From Candidatus Gastranaerophilales bacterium (GTDB lineage: Bacteria > Cyanobacteriota > Vampirovibrionia > Gastranaerophilales > Gastranaerophilaceae): a DNA stretch of 8,490 nucleotides. How positions within the stretch are numbered: position 1 is the stretch's first letter; each line of letters begins with the position of its first letter. Below the pieces are notes generated by a model that ran no database searches, was not told where the DNA came from, and saw nothing but the letters and a program-made list of their open reading frames with translations. Positions 1-6,571 of the stretch are shown one piece after another. Both the position numbers and the translations under genes were made by a program. The stretch lies in contig CAJONH010000259.1 of NCBI GenBank assembly GCA_905235825.1, positions 1-8,490 of the forward strand, written 5' to 3'.

Positions 1-699
1 CTGTGTTGTCTGAGAATTTTGTTTGTCCGATGAAAACTGCAAAAAATCTATAATTCCTTCTGTTTTTTTTATATTAGGATTAAATTTTTGAATTAATTGA
101 GAATAATCCTTCAAATTAACATTATAAAAAAAAGCACTTCCCTGAATATTATTTTGTGAAAGATTTTTTATTGAGAATGGAGATGAATATTTCATATCAA
201 TTTCAAAATCAGACTTTTTATTATTAATATTTAATGTACCTGATGTCCTTACTTCAAAATTTTTATATTTTATATTAAATTTTCTGTCGTTTTTTTCTTT
301 TAAAAGATTTTCAAAATTAAAACTTCCGTCTTCATTTTGTTCAATATAAATTTGAAGATTGTCCGAATACAAATGCTTTGGTTCTGCTGTTTTAAAAAGC
401 AGCGGTATCAGTGCAATGTCAAAATCTAATGTATCAGCTGAAATAACAGAGGTATCCGATATTTTATTTTTAATATCGATATTTTTTGCGGATATTTTAA
501 TTGAAGGTGTCATTAAAGTTCTTACATCTATTTTTTCGGCATTAAAATTTATGTTCGTTTTCTTTTCAAGCACCTTAGAGATAAATTCTTTGCTGAAAAT
601 TGATTTTATTACCGGCGGCAGTACTAATAAATATAAACTTTCAAGTACAAATACTGATATAAATAGTTTAAATAATATTTTTATGAACCGCTGTTTCAT
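1..699 (-). CDS. AsmA-like envelope protein, N-terminal part (3' end beyond window)
   Basis: A minus-strand reading frame is open for 233 codons from the ATG at 699-697 and leaves the window at base 1 without a stop, so only the N-terminal part is seen. Residues 1-6 are basic (MKQRFIK) and are followed by a hydrophobic membrane anchor at about 7-30. Next comes a segment shaped like the start of AsmA/TamB-type proteins: LPPVIKSIF, a helix ending KKTNINF, then the P-S-I-K-I-S strand near 65-70 and alternating short beta strands. In that family the N-terminal helix sits in the inner membrane and the beta-rich body spans the periplasm, helping lipid or outer-membrane homeostasis. The family call comes from layout, not a unique motif, so a DUF748-like relative is possible. 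No good Shine-Dalgarno is seen; the nearest GAGG (716-719) is 16 bases away. The gene is divergent from rsmE. Confidence 0.72.
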   Translation of the reverse strand, partial: MKQRFIKILFKLFISVFVLESLYLLVLPPVIKSIFSKEFISKVLEKKTNINFNAEKIDVRTLMTPSIKISAKNIDIKNKISDTSVISADTLDFDIALIPLLFKTAEPKHLYSDNLQIYIEQNEDGSFNFENLLKEKNDRKFNIKYKNFEVRTSGTLNINNKKSDFEIDMKYSSPFSIKNLSQNNIQGSAFFYNVNLKDYSQLIQKFNPNIKKTEGIIDFLQFSSDKQNSQTTQ

Positions 700-730
700 A
701 TTTTGAATAAAATAACCTCGTATTATAATA

Positions 731-759
731 ATTATAATATTTTAATACAAAAAGTTCAA
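731..759 (-). promoter_or_regulatory. Candidate sigma-70-type promoter for the AsmA-like gene
   Basis: On the minus strand, TTGAAC (759-754) is followed after exactly 17 bases by a perfect TATAAT (736-731). Transcription would start near 724, leaving a leader of about 25 bases before the ATG at 699. The region is very AT-rich, so a chance -10 match is likely; the correct spacing and partial -35 match (4 of 6) raise the odds. Confidence 0.5.
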
Positions 760-783
760 ACAATCGTATTTTTTTAGTATGAT
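755..783 (+). promoter_or_regulatory. Candidate sigma-70-type promoter for rsmE-cca
   Basis: TTCAAA (755-760; 4 of 6 to the -35 consensus) is followed after 17 bases by TATGAT (778-783; 5 of 6 to the -10 consensus). The start would lie near 790, right at the purine-rich ribosome site AGAAGG (790-795), giving a leader of only about 11 bases. The -35 box overlaps that of the opposite promoter by five bases. Confidence 0.45.
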
Positions 784-800
784 AGACGTAGAAGGAAATT

Positions 801-1532
801 ATGCCGCATTTTTTAATAAACAGTAATCAGATTATTAATAATCACGTGTTTATAGATGATAAAGAACTGTATAAACATATTGTGAAGGCAATGCGTGCTA
901 AAATCGGTGAAGACATTTTATTTCTTGATGAAAATGAAATTCAATATGAAACTGAAATATCTGAAATTTCACCGTCTTATTTTAAATCGAAAATTCTGAG
1001 AAGTTATAAGTCGGAAAGAAAACTTCCTTTAAAATTGTATGTTGCCCAGAGTGTTTTAAATTCCGATGCTCAAATAAGTTCTATTCAAAAATCAACAGAA
1101 TTGGGAGTAAAAGGTATAATTCCGCTTTCTACGGATAATTGTACCGTCAAAGAAACAGTTATTAAATCTAAAATAGAGAAATGGAGAAAAATTGCACTGG
1201 AATCCGTGAAACAGTGTGAACGTGCCGATATTCCACAAATATTTCAAATGTCATATATAAAAAATATAGTGAGTGAATATGACAGAGTTATTGTTTTTGC
1301 CGAAAAATATGCCGATAAAAATTTTTTTGAATTTATAAGGAATAATCCCGTTAAACAAAGCGGGTCCATTCTTGTAATTATAGGGCCGGAAGGCGGTTTC
1401 AGCGAAAAAGAATTTGAATTTTTTAAATCAAAAAATATCCCTCTTATTACGTTAGGAAATTTAATCTATAGAGCTGACACGGCAGTTACCGCCGCATTAA
1501 CGACTGTTATAAACGGAGTTTTGCATGCATAA
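801..1532 (+). CDS. rsmE: 16S rRNA (uracil(1498)-N3)-methyltransferase RsmE
   Basis: This 243-residue SPOUT-class methyltransferase has the usual family length. RsmE uses S-adenosylmethionine to methylate N3 of U1498 in helix 44 of 16S rRNA, near the decoding site of the small subunit. Residues 1-70 match the N-terminal PUA-like RNA-binding domain. The catalytic domain shows KSTELGV (97-103), the helix W128-R-K...Q138-C-E-R141 ending at P145, IGPEGGF (194-200), and the knot segment LGNLIYRADTA (218-228). Most relatives have LRTETA or LRAETA in the last motif; here Arg224 is kept but the acidic residue is Asp226 instead of Glu and the Leu is Tyr223, a mild variation. The start is supported by AGAAGG at 790-795, five bases before the ATG. 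The gene overlaps cca by eight bases, so both are probably on one mRNA. Confidence 0.95.
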   Translation: MPHFLINSNQIINNHVFIDDKELYKHIVKAMRAKIGEDILFLDENEIQYETEISEISPSYFKSKILRSYKSERKLPLKLYVAQSVLNSDAQISSIQKSTELGVKGIIPLSTDNCTVKETVIKSKIEKWRKIALESVKQCERADIPQIFQMSYIKNIVSEYDRVIVFAEKYADKNFFEFIRNNPVKQSGSILVIIGPEGGFSEKEFEFFKSKNIPLITLGNLIYRADTAVTAALTTVINGVLHA

Positions 1533-2931
1533 AATACAAAATAATTACGTATTATCATTAATTAAACCTTATTTAAAAAATAAAAAGGCTTATATTGTAG
1601 GAGGTTATATACGTGATATTTTAATGAATTATGAAAGTCCCGACCTTGATATAATTATTTGCGATACTGATGTTAAAGATTTTTCAATTGAACTCGCAAA
1701 AAAAATTAATGCTCATTTTATTGAACTTGATAATGAAAATTCAATATACAGACTTGTTCTTGAAGATAAAATTAATTATATTGATATAACAAAGCCTGTA
1801 GAAAATGATTTTGAAAAAGATATTTTAAGGCGTGATTTAACAATAAATGCTATTGCTTATGATATTAATGAAGAAAAAATAATAGATTTAGCAGGCGGAA
1901 TAAATGATATTCAAAATAGAATTATAAAAGGTATTTCAGATAAAAATTTTGAAGATGATCCTCTTCGGCTTCTAAGAATATTTCGTTTTCAAGCAAAAAC
2001 AGGGTTTAATATTTCGGATGAATTAATTTCACTTACGCAAAAATTGGCTCCTTTAATACACAAAAGTGCAAAAGAACGTATAAACACCGAACTAATGAAG
2101 ATGTTTGAATGCAAATATACGGATACAGCCCTTTTACAATTGGATAAAGCAGGGCTTTTAACTCAAATTTTGCCAATATATAATGAGGTAAAAAAAATTC
2201 CGTCTAATTCTCATCATCATTTGGATTTAATTCATCATTTAATTGAAACAGTAAGACAAATTCAGTTAATATATGATAATTCCGACGAAAAAGTAAGACG
2301 GCATTTAGATAATTTAACGTTTGGCTCGGTAAAAGAACTTGCATTTCTTAAATTTGCAGGATTTCTTCATGATATAGGAAAACCCTCCTGCTGGACAATC
2401 GAAGAAGATACCGGACGGCATCGTTTTATTAAACACGATGAAATAGGAGCAAATCTCAGTATTGAAATTTTACGTGATTTAAAATTTTCAAAAAAACAAA
2501 TTGATTATATAAAAACATTAATAAAATATCACATATACCCTTCAAGTATGGTATGTGCATCTGATGTCAACGAAAAAGCATATATGCGTTTTTATAGAAA
2601 AATGGAAAATTGTGTTATTGATGTTATTATTCTTGCTATGGCAGACAGATTGAGTGCAAGAGGGGTAAAAGTTACGGATGAAATGGTTGAGAATAATATC
2701 AATGCATTAACCGCACTTTTAAATAATTATTTTAAAATTCGTGAGGAACTTAAACCATTACCAAAACTCCTTGACGGTAATGATATAATGGAAATTTTAC
2801 AAATAAAACAATCACCTTTATTGGGAAAAATTATTAATTCACTAAAAGAGGCTCAAATTTCAGGAGATGTTAATAATAAAGAGGACGCAGTTAATTTTAT
2901 AAAAAAGATTATGGTTTTTGATAAAAATTAA
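1525..2931 (+). CDS. cca: CCA tRNA nucleotidyltransferase with HD domain
   Basis: This is a 468-residue class II tRNA nucleotidyltransferase, which builds or repairs the 3' CCA end of tRNAs using CTP and ATP. The head domain has VGGYIRD (25-31), the metal-binding pair Asp40/Asp42 (PDLDI), RRDLTINAIAYD (102-113), and the D-P-L-R-L-L-R nucleotide-template helix (145-151). An HD phosphohydrolase-type domain follows: His237/His238, HDIGKP (282-287), KHDEIGA (303-309), KYHIYP (334-339) and MADRLSARG (372-380). Together these look like an intact HD metal site. Such a tail is seen in a subset of bacterial CCA enzymes, where it gives 2',3'-cyclic phosphodiesterase or phosphatase activity. The usual EDxxR template motif here reads DDPLR (144-148). 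The sequence alone does not exclude an A-adding or CC-adding subtype. Start: GGAG at 1515-1518, six bases before the ATG and inside rsmE, indicating translational coupling. Confidence 0.93.
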   Translation: MHKIQNNYVLSLIKPYLKNKKAYIVGGYIRDILMNYESPDLDIIICDTDVKDFSIELAKKINAHFIELDNENSIYRLVLEDKINYIDITKPVENDFEKDILRRDLTINAIAYDINEEKIIDLAGGINDIQNRIIKGISDKNFEDDPLRLLRIFRFQAKTGFNISDELISLTQKLAPLIHKSAKERINTELMKMFECKYTDTALLQLDKAGLLTQILPIYNEVKKIPSNSHHHLDLIHHLIETVRQIQLIYDNSDEKVRRHLDNLTFGSVKELAFLKFAGFLHDIGKPSCWTIEEDTGRHRFIKHDEIGANLSIEILRDLKFSKKQIDYIKTLIKYHIYPSSMVCASDVNEKAYMRFYRKMENCVIDVIILAMADRLSARGVKVTDEMVENNINALTALLNNYFKIREELKPLPKLLDGNDIMEILQIKQSPLLGKIINSLKEAQISGDVNNKEDAVNFIKKIMVFDKN

Positions 2932-2967
2932 ATATTTTAATAAATTTTTTATATCCCAATATACATA

Positions 2968-3001
2968 ACAATGAAAATAAGCATACACTTATTTTTATTG
3001 T
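2968..3001 (+). other. 14-bp imperfect hairpin in the cca 3' region
   Basis: Bases 2968-2981 pair with 2988-3001 around the six-base loop CATACA. All 14 positions pair in RNA on the plus strand if one G-U wobble (2973 with 2996) is allowed. No T-tract follows on either strand, so it is not a classic intrinsic terminator. It lies 37 bases after the cca stop and could be an mRNA 3'-end or processing structure. It is almost all A/U pairs, so its stability is modest. Confidence 0.45.
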
Positions 3002-3028
3002 AAACTTATGTAAATTTATAATAAAAAA

Positions 3029-3151
3029 AACGCATAAAAATTTTTTCACGGATATTAAAAGAAATGTAAGACTCATAAAAGTCAAAAACTGAACAACTAT
3101 CTACCAAAACTAACCTAGTTAACGCTCTTTTCAAAAAAGAGCTTTTTTTTT
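3029..3151 (+). ncRNA. Possible small RNA or extended cca 3' UTR
   Basis: No coding potential is seen here, yet the stretch ends in a strong plus-strand terminator 190 bases after the nearest upstream stop codon. A TATAAT box at 3017-3022 could start a transcript near 3029 and give an RNA of about 120 bases, but the -35 region is poor (TTATTG at 2995-3000, spacer 16). Inside are two small stems: 3070-3073 with 3080-3083, and 3108-3112 with 3116-3120. The second lies three bases before the terminator stem. I recognise no RNA family. It may simply be a long 3' UTR of rsmE-cca. Confidence 0.2.
3124..3151 (+). terminator. Intrinsic terminator, plus strand
   Basis: GCTCTTTT (3124-3131) pairs perfectly with AAAAGAGC (3135-3142) around the loop CAA, followed at once by nine T residues (3143-3151). 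This is a classic Rho-independent terminator for transcripts moving rightwards, either rsmE-cca or a small RNA just upstream. On the minus strand the hairpin is followed by GTTAACTAGG with no T-tract, so it should not stop the convergent gene efficiently. Confidence 0.88.
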
Positions 3152-3159
3152 GTATATAC

Positions 3160-3828
3160 TCACATTTGTTCTTTAAAATTCGGAAACATATTTAATGTAC
3201 CATCATCATTTCTCCAATTAAACCAGCCTACTTTTGCCTGTTTGGTCATATCACTTACCGTTGCAAGAAGCCAATTTCCCCTTATAACAGTAAAGGAAAT
3301 ATGCTTGGGATATGATAATTGCTCCAGCTGTTGAGAGTCAAATGACTGCTTTGCATATAAAATTTTCTTTTCTTTGTTTAAATCATTAAACATTCTAATT
3401 CCGTATTTTTTTCCGAAAGTATAAAAAAGTGATTTATACGTATAAAATGCACTGTTGTCATTTACATATATCCAGCCTGTTTCTCCGGTTTCCTGATTTA
3501 AATAAACATTATACCAGCCGGTCGGAGTACTTGCTTCAACAGTCAAAAGGGCAATATTTTCGGAAGGAATATATGTTACATAAGAAACCTTCCTCATATC
3601 TATGCTGTTAACTATAGCCGATTTTTTCAGCCCTTCATAGTTTACTTCTCTTATAATTTTTGACTCCGGATAAGGATATTGATGCACTTTGTAATTTTTA
3701 GGTATATTCAAAACACCTATACCGTAATATTTTATATTTTTTGAACTAAGAGCCAAAATATCCGCTCTCGCTGGCTGTACAAACAGTAAAAAAATTGTAA
3801 ATATTAAAAATACTATAAAGTTCTTCAT
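3160..3828 (-). CDS. Secreted protein with two SH3-like segments, function unknown
   Basis: The protein has 222 residues. A clear Sec signal peptide covers 1-22 (hydrophobic core at about 4-17, PARA before Asp23), so it is exported to the periplasm or beyond. The mature part is rich in beta-strand patterns and aromatic residues. Two stretches end like bacterial SH3b modules: W105-Y-N-V-Y...G-E-T-G-W119-I-Y-V, and N-W186-L-L-A-T-V...V-G-W202-F-N-W205. This suggests two SH3-like barrels joined by a Lys- and Tyr-rich linker (about 128-175). Such modules usually bind peptidoglycan or peptides, but no catalytic domain accompanies them, so I assign no function. The start is fixed by the signal peptide. 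The ATG has no Shine-Dalgarno and lies six bases after an extended -10 box, so the mRNA may be leaderless. It follows the 3870-4232 gene by 41 bases. Confidence 0.82.
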   Translation of the reverse strand: MKNFIVFLIFTIFLLFVQPARADILALSSKNIKYYGIGVLNIPKNYKVHQYPYPESKIIREVNYEGLKKSAIVNSIDMRKVSYVTYIPSENIALLTVEASTPTGWYNVYLNQETGETGWIYVNDNSAFYTYKSLFYTFGKKYGIRMFNDLNKEKKILYAKQSFDSQQLEQLSYPKHISFTVIRGNWLLATVSDMTKQAKVGWFNWRNDDGTLNMFPNFKEQM

Positions 3829-3834
3829 ATTTAT

Positions 3835-3843
3835 ATTATAGCA
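3835..3843 (-). promoter_or_regulatory. Extended -10 promoter giving a possibly leaderless mRNA
   Basis: On the minus strand, TGCTATAAT (3843-3835) is a perfect extended -10 element (TG, one base, TATAAT). Six bases separate it from the ATG at 3828, so the expected first transcribed base is the A of the start codon. The -35 region (GTGGCT at 3863-3858) is poor, which fits an extended -10 promoter. Confidence 0.5.
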
Positions 3844-3869
3844 TGATTAGCTATTTTAGCCACACGGGG

Positions 3870-4232
3870 TTATTTTAATATTTTATATAATGATTTATTT
3901 TTTTCACTCTGTTTTTTATTCCAGTCTGAAGTACAAATAACAGATGCTGCAACTATTTGTTCTATAGGATATTTTGTTATGCAGTTCCATGATGACTCTA
4001 TAAGTTCTTGTTTATTTATCTCTGATTTCAATTTTGTAATAAATTCTTGTTTTTTAGATTTTTCTATATTAAGTTTTTCAATTGATTTGGTCATTTCAGC
4101 TATATAACCGTCAATAAATGCATCATAAAACATATTTTTATCATTTTCCGTATATTCGAAAGCTGATGCGGAATTTAAACAAAAAAATAAACAGTATAGA
4201 ATAATATAAAATTTATTAAATATATTTTTCAT
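3870..4232 (-). CDS. Small secreted protein with two conserved-looking cysteines, unknown
   Basis: The protein has 120 residues and I recognise no family. Residues 1-24 form a Sec signal peptide (MKNIFNK, hydrophobic core with Cys14 and Cys18, then SASA before Phe25). Cys14 and Cys18 lie in the hydrophobic core without a lipobox, so a soluble periplasmic protein is more likely than a lipoprotein. The mature part (about 96 residues) looks mostly helical: a charged Lys/Glu-rich helix at about 47-78, then S-W82-N-C84...Y88-P89 and V-I-C100-T-S-D-W104. The Trp-Cys...Cys-Trp spacing suggests a disulfide joining two helices. No Shine-Dalgarno is seen. It precedes the SH3-like secreted gene by 41 bases on the same strand and may be co-transcribed with it. 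The function cannot be inferred from sequence. Confidence 0.75.
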   Translation of the reverse strand: MKNIFNKFYIILYCLFFCLNSASAFEYTENDKNMFYDAFIDGYIAEMTKSIEKLNIEKSKKQEFITKLKSEINKQELIESSWNCITKYPIEQIVAASVICTSDWNKKQSEKNKSLYKILK

Positions 4233-4249
4233 ATTTTATATTATTTGCG

Positions 4250-4255
4250 ATTATA
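4250..4255 (-). promoter_or_regulatory. Weak candidate -10 box for the small secreted protein
   Basis: A TATAAT reads leftwards at 4255-4250 and would start transcription near 4243, about 11 bases before the ATG at 4232. The position 17 bases upstream (CCTGCC, 4278-4273) does not resemble a -35 box. In sequence this AT-rich the match may be accidental. Confidence 0.25.
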
Positions 4256-4311
4256 AATATCTATCATTCGACGGCAGGTGATAATGTTTTAATAAAAGAA
4301 ATATTAAATAG

Positions 4312-4340
4312 TTGTCTGTTTACTTTTTCTGAATTATGAT
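4312..4340 (+). promoter_or_regulatory. Candidate sigma-70-type promoter for the two-component operon
   Basis: TTGTCT (4312-4317; 4 of 6 to the -35 consensus) is followed after 17 bases by TATGAT (4335-4340; 5 of 6 to the -10 consensus). The start would be near 4347, at the first base of the ribosome site AGGAG (4347-4351). That gives a 15-base leader, the same arrangement as upstream of rsmE. Confidence 0.45.
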
Positions 4341-4361
4341 TTTAATAGGAGCGTGTATTAA

Positions 4362-5909
4362 ATGCAGTCAGAATGCAAAATATTAATTTTGGATGATGAT
4401 AAACTTGTTACTTCATCGTTAAAATCATTACTTAGTCTTGAAGGTTTTAGTGATGCTGCATTTTTTAACGTGCCATCTGATGCTGTCAGGTATTTAAAAA
4501 ATAATCCCCGTGATGTAATTATTTCAGACTTTATGATGGAAGAAATGAACGGGCTGGAATTTTTATCGCAGGCAAAAGCTATATATCCTAATGCAAGTAT
4601 GATTCTTTTAACGGGATATGCTGATAAAGAAAATGCTATTAAAGCAATAAATGAGGTCGGTTTATATAAATATATAGAAAAACCTTGGGATAATGATGAG
4701 CTTATTATAAATATTAAGAATGCCTATGAAAGAGCTCATCTTATTGAACAGCTTGAAATAACAAATAAGAAACTAAAAGATTATTCATGTCATTTAGAAG
4801 ATTTGGTTAAAGAAAAAACTGCCGATATTATTGAAATGAATGAACGTCTTAGTGCTGTTATTAATAATTGTGCCGATGCAATAATTGTATCGGATAACAC
4901 AGGTCATTTAACGGAAATTAATCCTGCAGCAGAAACCCTTTTTGGAATGAGTGAGGATATTTTAAAAACAAAAAATATTTGTGAATTGTTTGAAACAAAT
5001 GAAATTAATTGGAACGAGGTTTTAACCGGCAGGGAAGAAAAACTTTTAAGAGAAATTGATGCGGTAAATACCGTAAACGGAACCAAAATTCCTGTTGAAA
5101 TAAGCTGTGCTTTTATTCCGGCAAAGAGTGAAAAAGACATAAATCATTATGTTTATGTTATACGAAACATTAATTTCCAAAAAGAAATGGAAAGATTACG
5201 TGAAGATTTTATAGCAACTCTTACCCATGACCTTAGAACACCGTCATTAGCTTCAATTCAGACTTTAGAGTATTTTCTGAACGGAAAACTCGGCAGCTTA
5301 AATGAAAAACAGAGTATGCTTTTAGCCACAATGAAAAAGAGTCATGAAGATATGCTCGGGCTGGTAAATACTTTACTTGAAGTTTATAAATATGAATCGG
5401 GACATTTAAAACTTATAAAAACTCCGTTTAATTTTGAACAATTGCTGGAGGAATGCATTAATCAGGTTAAGCCTTTGGCTGAAGCAAAAAATCAGCATAT
5501 TGAGAAAATCTTCACCAATTTGGATAGTGCTGATATAGTTGCAGACAGAAATGAAATAAGGAGAGTTATAATTAATTTGTTGGGAAATGCCGTAAAATAT
5601 ACCCCTTCTGGCGGGCAAATTGAAATAAGAGCTGAAATTGACGATAAAGACCTTCGATTTGCGGTTAAAGATAACGGAGAAGGTATCTTTAAAAAGGATA
5701 TACCACTCCTGTTTAAACGTTTTTCGCAGGGAACACAGGCTAAAAGGTCGATAAGTACGGGGCTTGGATTATATCTTTCAAAACAAATTATAGATGCCCA
5801 TGGCGGTAAAATATGGTTAGAAAGCGACAAAAATAAAGGAAGCGAATTTTTCTTTCTGCTGCCTGATTCTGCACTTATCAAAGGTGAGGAGAATGTATGG
5901 ACAGTATAA
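4362..5909 (+). CDS. Soluble histidine kinase: REC-PAS-HisKA-HATPase
   Basis: The 515-residue protein has no signal peptide or membrane segment, so it acts in the cytoplasm. Its receiver domain (about 5-122) has Asp12/Asp13, phospho-acceptor Asp56, Thr84 and Lys107; its LTGY...AIN...Y-I-E-K-P-W form resembles the RpfG-type receivers often joined to HD-GYP or kinase modules. A coiled-coil linker (about 118-165, with LEDLVKEKTADI) leads to a PAS domain (about 162-275). The HisKA H-box is LTHDLRTP with His289. The ATPase domain has Asn405/Asn409 (N box), DNGEGI (437-442), the F box near FKRF (451-454) and GLGLYL (467-472). All key residues are present, so it should be active. REC sits at the N-terminus, unlike most hybrid kinases, which suggests phosphorylation of REC by another kinase tunes this one. 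AGGAG at 4347-4351 supports the start. It overlaps the response regulator gene by 13 bases. Confidence 0.93.
   Translation: MQSECKILILDDDKLVTSSLKSLLSLEGFSDAAFFNVPSDAVRYLKNNPRDVIISDFMMEEMNGLEFLSQAKAIYPNASMILLTGYADKENAIKAINEVGLYKYIEKPWDNDELIINIKNAYERAHLIEQLEITNKKLKDYSCHLEDLVKEKTADIIEMNERLSAVINNCADAIIVSDNTGHLTEINPAAETLFGMSEDILKTKNICELFETNEINWNEVLTGREEKLLREIDAVNTVNGTKIPVEISCAFIPAKSEKDINHYVYVIRNINFQKEMERLREDFIATLTHDLRTPSLASIQTLEYFLNGKLGSLNEKQSMLLATMKKSHEDMLGLVNTLLEVYKYESGHLKLIKTPFNFEQLLEECINQVKPLAEAKNQHIEKIFTNLDSADIVADRNEIRRVIINLLGNAVKYTPSGGQIEIRAEIDDKDLRFAVKDNGEGIFKKDIPLLFKRFSQGTQAKRSISTGLGLYLSKQIIDAHGGKIWLESDKNKGSEFFFLLPDSALIKGEENVWTV
5887..5891 (+). promoter_or_regulatory. Ribosome-binding site of the response regulator, inside the kinase gene
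   Basis: AGGAG (5887-5891) lies within the last kinase codons, five bases before the ATG at 5897. An out-of-frame ATG at 5893 is too close to this site to be used and opens a different frame, so 5897 is the preferred start. Confidence 0.65.
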
Positions 5910-6571
5910 AAGTTCTGCTTATTGAAGATCATGAAATGACAAGGCTTGGAATATCTCTTGTTTGTGAAAATACGGAAGGTTTAGAGCTTATTGCTCAAGC
6001 TGAAAACGGAAAAAAAGGCATTGAATTGGCATTAAAACTTCGTCCCGATGTCGTTTTAATGGATATAGGATTACCTGAAATAGACGGTATTCAGGCAACC
6101 GAATTAATAAAAAAACAGGCACCCGATATAAAAATTCTTATGTTTACTTCACGAGAAAGTGAAAGTGATGTTTTTGATTCATTAGCGGCAGGTGCTGACG
6201 GATATATAATGAAAGGTACCGAAAAAAATCAAATGATATCGGCAATAAAAGCAGTTGCAGAAGGTGCGGCTTGGCTTGATTCCTCTATCGCAAGATTAGT
6301 TCTTTCCGCCGTAAAAAAACAAAATGATAAAGAAAATTCGGAAAATCCCGTTACACAAATAAAGAATACAAGAAATAAATACGGACTGACAGAAAAAGAA
6401 TTACAGGTTTTATCATTGATAGTTGAGGGTTTAAGTAATGAGCAAATAGCTCAAAGACTTATTGTAACTCTTTCAACAGCAAAAGCACACGTTCACAGTA
6501 TATTGCAAAAATTATATGTGGCAAACAGAACACAGGCATCGAGGCTCGCTGTAAAACAAGGTTTAATTTAA
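5897..6571 (+). CDS. NarL/LuxR-family response regulator
   Basis: This 224-residue transcription factor has the usual NarL-family length. The receiver domain (about 3-120) carries Glu10/Asp11, phospho-acceptor Asp56 in the MDIGLPEIDG motif, Thr84 and Lys106. After a charged linker (about 140-160) comes a LuxR-type helix-turn-helix (about 162-224): G-L-T-E-K-E-L-Q-V-L, then G-L-S-N-E-Q-I-A-Q-R-L, V-T-L-S-T-A-K-A-H-V-H-S-I-L and N-R-T-Q-A. These are the signature positions of the GerE/LuxR DNA-binding fold. Gene order and the 13-base overlap make it the natural partner of the upstream kinase, taking phosphate from His289 and then binding DNA as a dimer. Its targets are unknown; autoregulation and control of the next gene are plausible but I see no convincing operator. 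It shares one base with the next gene (TAATG). Confidence 0.93.
   Translation: MDSIKVLLIEDHEMTRLGISLVCENTEGLELIAQAENGKKGIELALKLRPDVVLMDIGLPEIDGIQATELIKKQAPDIKILMFTSRESESDVFDSLAAGADGYIMKGTEKNQMISAIKAVAEGAAWLDSSIARLVLSAVKKQNDKENSENPVTQIKNTRNKYGLTEKELQVLSLIVEGLSNEQIAQRLIVTLSTAKAHVHSILQKLYVANRTQASRLAVKQGLI

Noticed and set aside
359..706. 115-codon plus-strand open frame
   Set aside because: It is antisense to the longer AsmA-like frame, has no Shine-Dalgarno and no recognisable domain.
2971..3003. Ten-codon frame starting ATG AAA ATA AGC
   Set aside because: It lies inside the 14-bp hairpin, has no ribosome site and is too short to support as a peptide.
4262..4283. Short inverted repeat TATCA ... 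TGATA as a possible LuxR-type operator before the kinase gene
   Set aside because: Five-base arms with a 12-base gap are expected by chance in sequence this AT-rich, and I know of no matching operator.
5492..5932. 146-codon minus-strand open frame
   Set aside because: It is antisense to the kinase ATPase domain, whose N, G1, F and G2 boxes are intact.
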